A stretch of 8,188 nucleotides of DNA from positions 1-8,188 of the forward strand of contig PAGZ01000021.1 of NCBI GenBank assembly GCA_002704625.1. The letters are read 5' to 3'. How positions within the stretch are numbered: the stretch's first letter is position 1; the number at the start of each line of letters is the position of its first letter. The position numbers and the translations under genes are program-made. Positions 7,868 through 8,188 of the stretch are shown piece by piece. Under the pieces are notes generated by a model. That model was given only the letters and a program-made list of their open reading frames with translations, did no database searches and was not told the DNA's origin. The stretch is from Candidatus Pelagibacter sp. (GTDB lineage: Bacteria > Pseudomonadota > Alphaproteobacteria > Pelagibacterales > Pelagibacteraceae).

Positions 7868-8188
7868 ATGAAAATTTATAAAAATTTTAATGTTTCCAAA
7901 AAATTTGAGAGTTCAGCAATTGCAATTGGTAATTTTGATGGATTTCATTTAGGCCACCAAAAAGTAATAAAGTCTGGAAAATATCTGGCCAGAAAACATA
8001 AACTTAAGTTTGGTTTATTAGTTTTTCACCCCTTACCAGTTATGTTTTTCAACAAAAAAATAAAAAATTTTAGAATAGATTCATTAAAACAAAAAATTGA
8101 AACATCTAAAAAATTAGGTATTGATTTTATAATAATTAAAAAATTTGATAAAAAATTTTCAAAAACAAGTGCTGAAAATTTCATAGAA
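7868..8188 (+). CDS. ribF: RibF, bifunctional riboflavin kinase/FAD synthetase (3' truncated by window edge)
   Basis: Only the first 107 residues are present, all from the N-terminal FAD synthetase (nucleotidyltransferase) domain. It converts FMN and ATP to FAD; the C-terminal riboflavin kinase domain lies beyond the window. The diagnostic motif is AIGNFDGFHLGHQ (19-31), the nucleotidyltransferase HxGH with H27 and H30. It is followed by a strand ending LVFHPLP (49-55), in place of the more usual FxPHP, and by KTSAENFIE near the end, matching the conserved SAEEF block. The ATG directly follows the TAG of the HAD gene without a spacer, suggesting one transcript and translational coupling. Confidence 0.93.
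   Translation, partial: MKIYKNFNVSKKFESSAIAIGNFDGFHLGHQKVIKSGKYLARKHKLKFGLLVFHPLPVMFFNKKIKNFRIDSLKQKIETSKKLGIDFIIIKKFDKKFSKTSAENFIE

Overview
The window looks like a piece of a SAR11-type (Pelagibacterales, Alphaproteobacteria) chromosome. The DNA is very AT-rich, genes are packed with overlaps or gaps of a few bases, most genes lack a clear Shine-Dalgarno sequence, and the housekeeping proteins look alphaproteobacterial. These include a HisZ with the GDVxLF...WRxRLxRHFWRP block, a short-form HisG, and GroES with [11 protein letters not shown]. The assignment rests on protein style and composition, not on a database match.

Left edge (1-2159, + strand): the 3' part of hisZ overlaps hisG by 4 bases. 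Together they encode the hetero-oligomeric ATP phosphoribosyltransferase that starts histidine synthesis. A sulfotransferase-like gene follows, overlapping the hisG stop by one base, so it may be read on the same transcript.

Middle (2162-4891): three more genes fit glycan or lipid-linked sugar work. They are a small class I SAM-dependent methyltransferase (- strand), a family 2 glycosyltransferase resembling polyprenyl/dolichyl-phosphate glucosyltransferases (+ strand), and a 437-residue polytopic membrane protein with a GT-C-like layout (- strand). Strands alternate, the convergent ends touch or overlap, and only one 48-base divergent gap, holding a perfect inverted repeat, separates the methyltransferase and glycosyltransferase starts. 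With the sulfotransferase-like gene this forms a four-gene surface-modification island between core genes. It is the most interesting part of the window. A working model is that the GT2 charges a polyprenyl phosphate with a sugar, the membrane protein transfers it outside the membrane, and the methyl- and sulfo-transferases decorate the product. This is inference.

Right part (4938-8188): groES-groEL lies on the - strand, with strong Shine-Dalgarno sites, a candidate heat-shock promoter upstream and a GC-rich rho-independent terminator downstream. Divergent from it, on the + strand, are a HAD-IIA family hydrolase-like protein and the start of ribF (riboflavin kinase/FAD synthetase), which runs off the edge. 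No tRNA, rRNA, CRISPR array, insertion sequence or phage gene was seen. No gene-free stretch exceeds about 100 bases.
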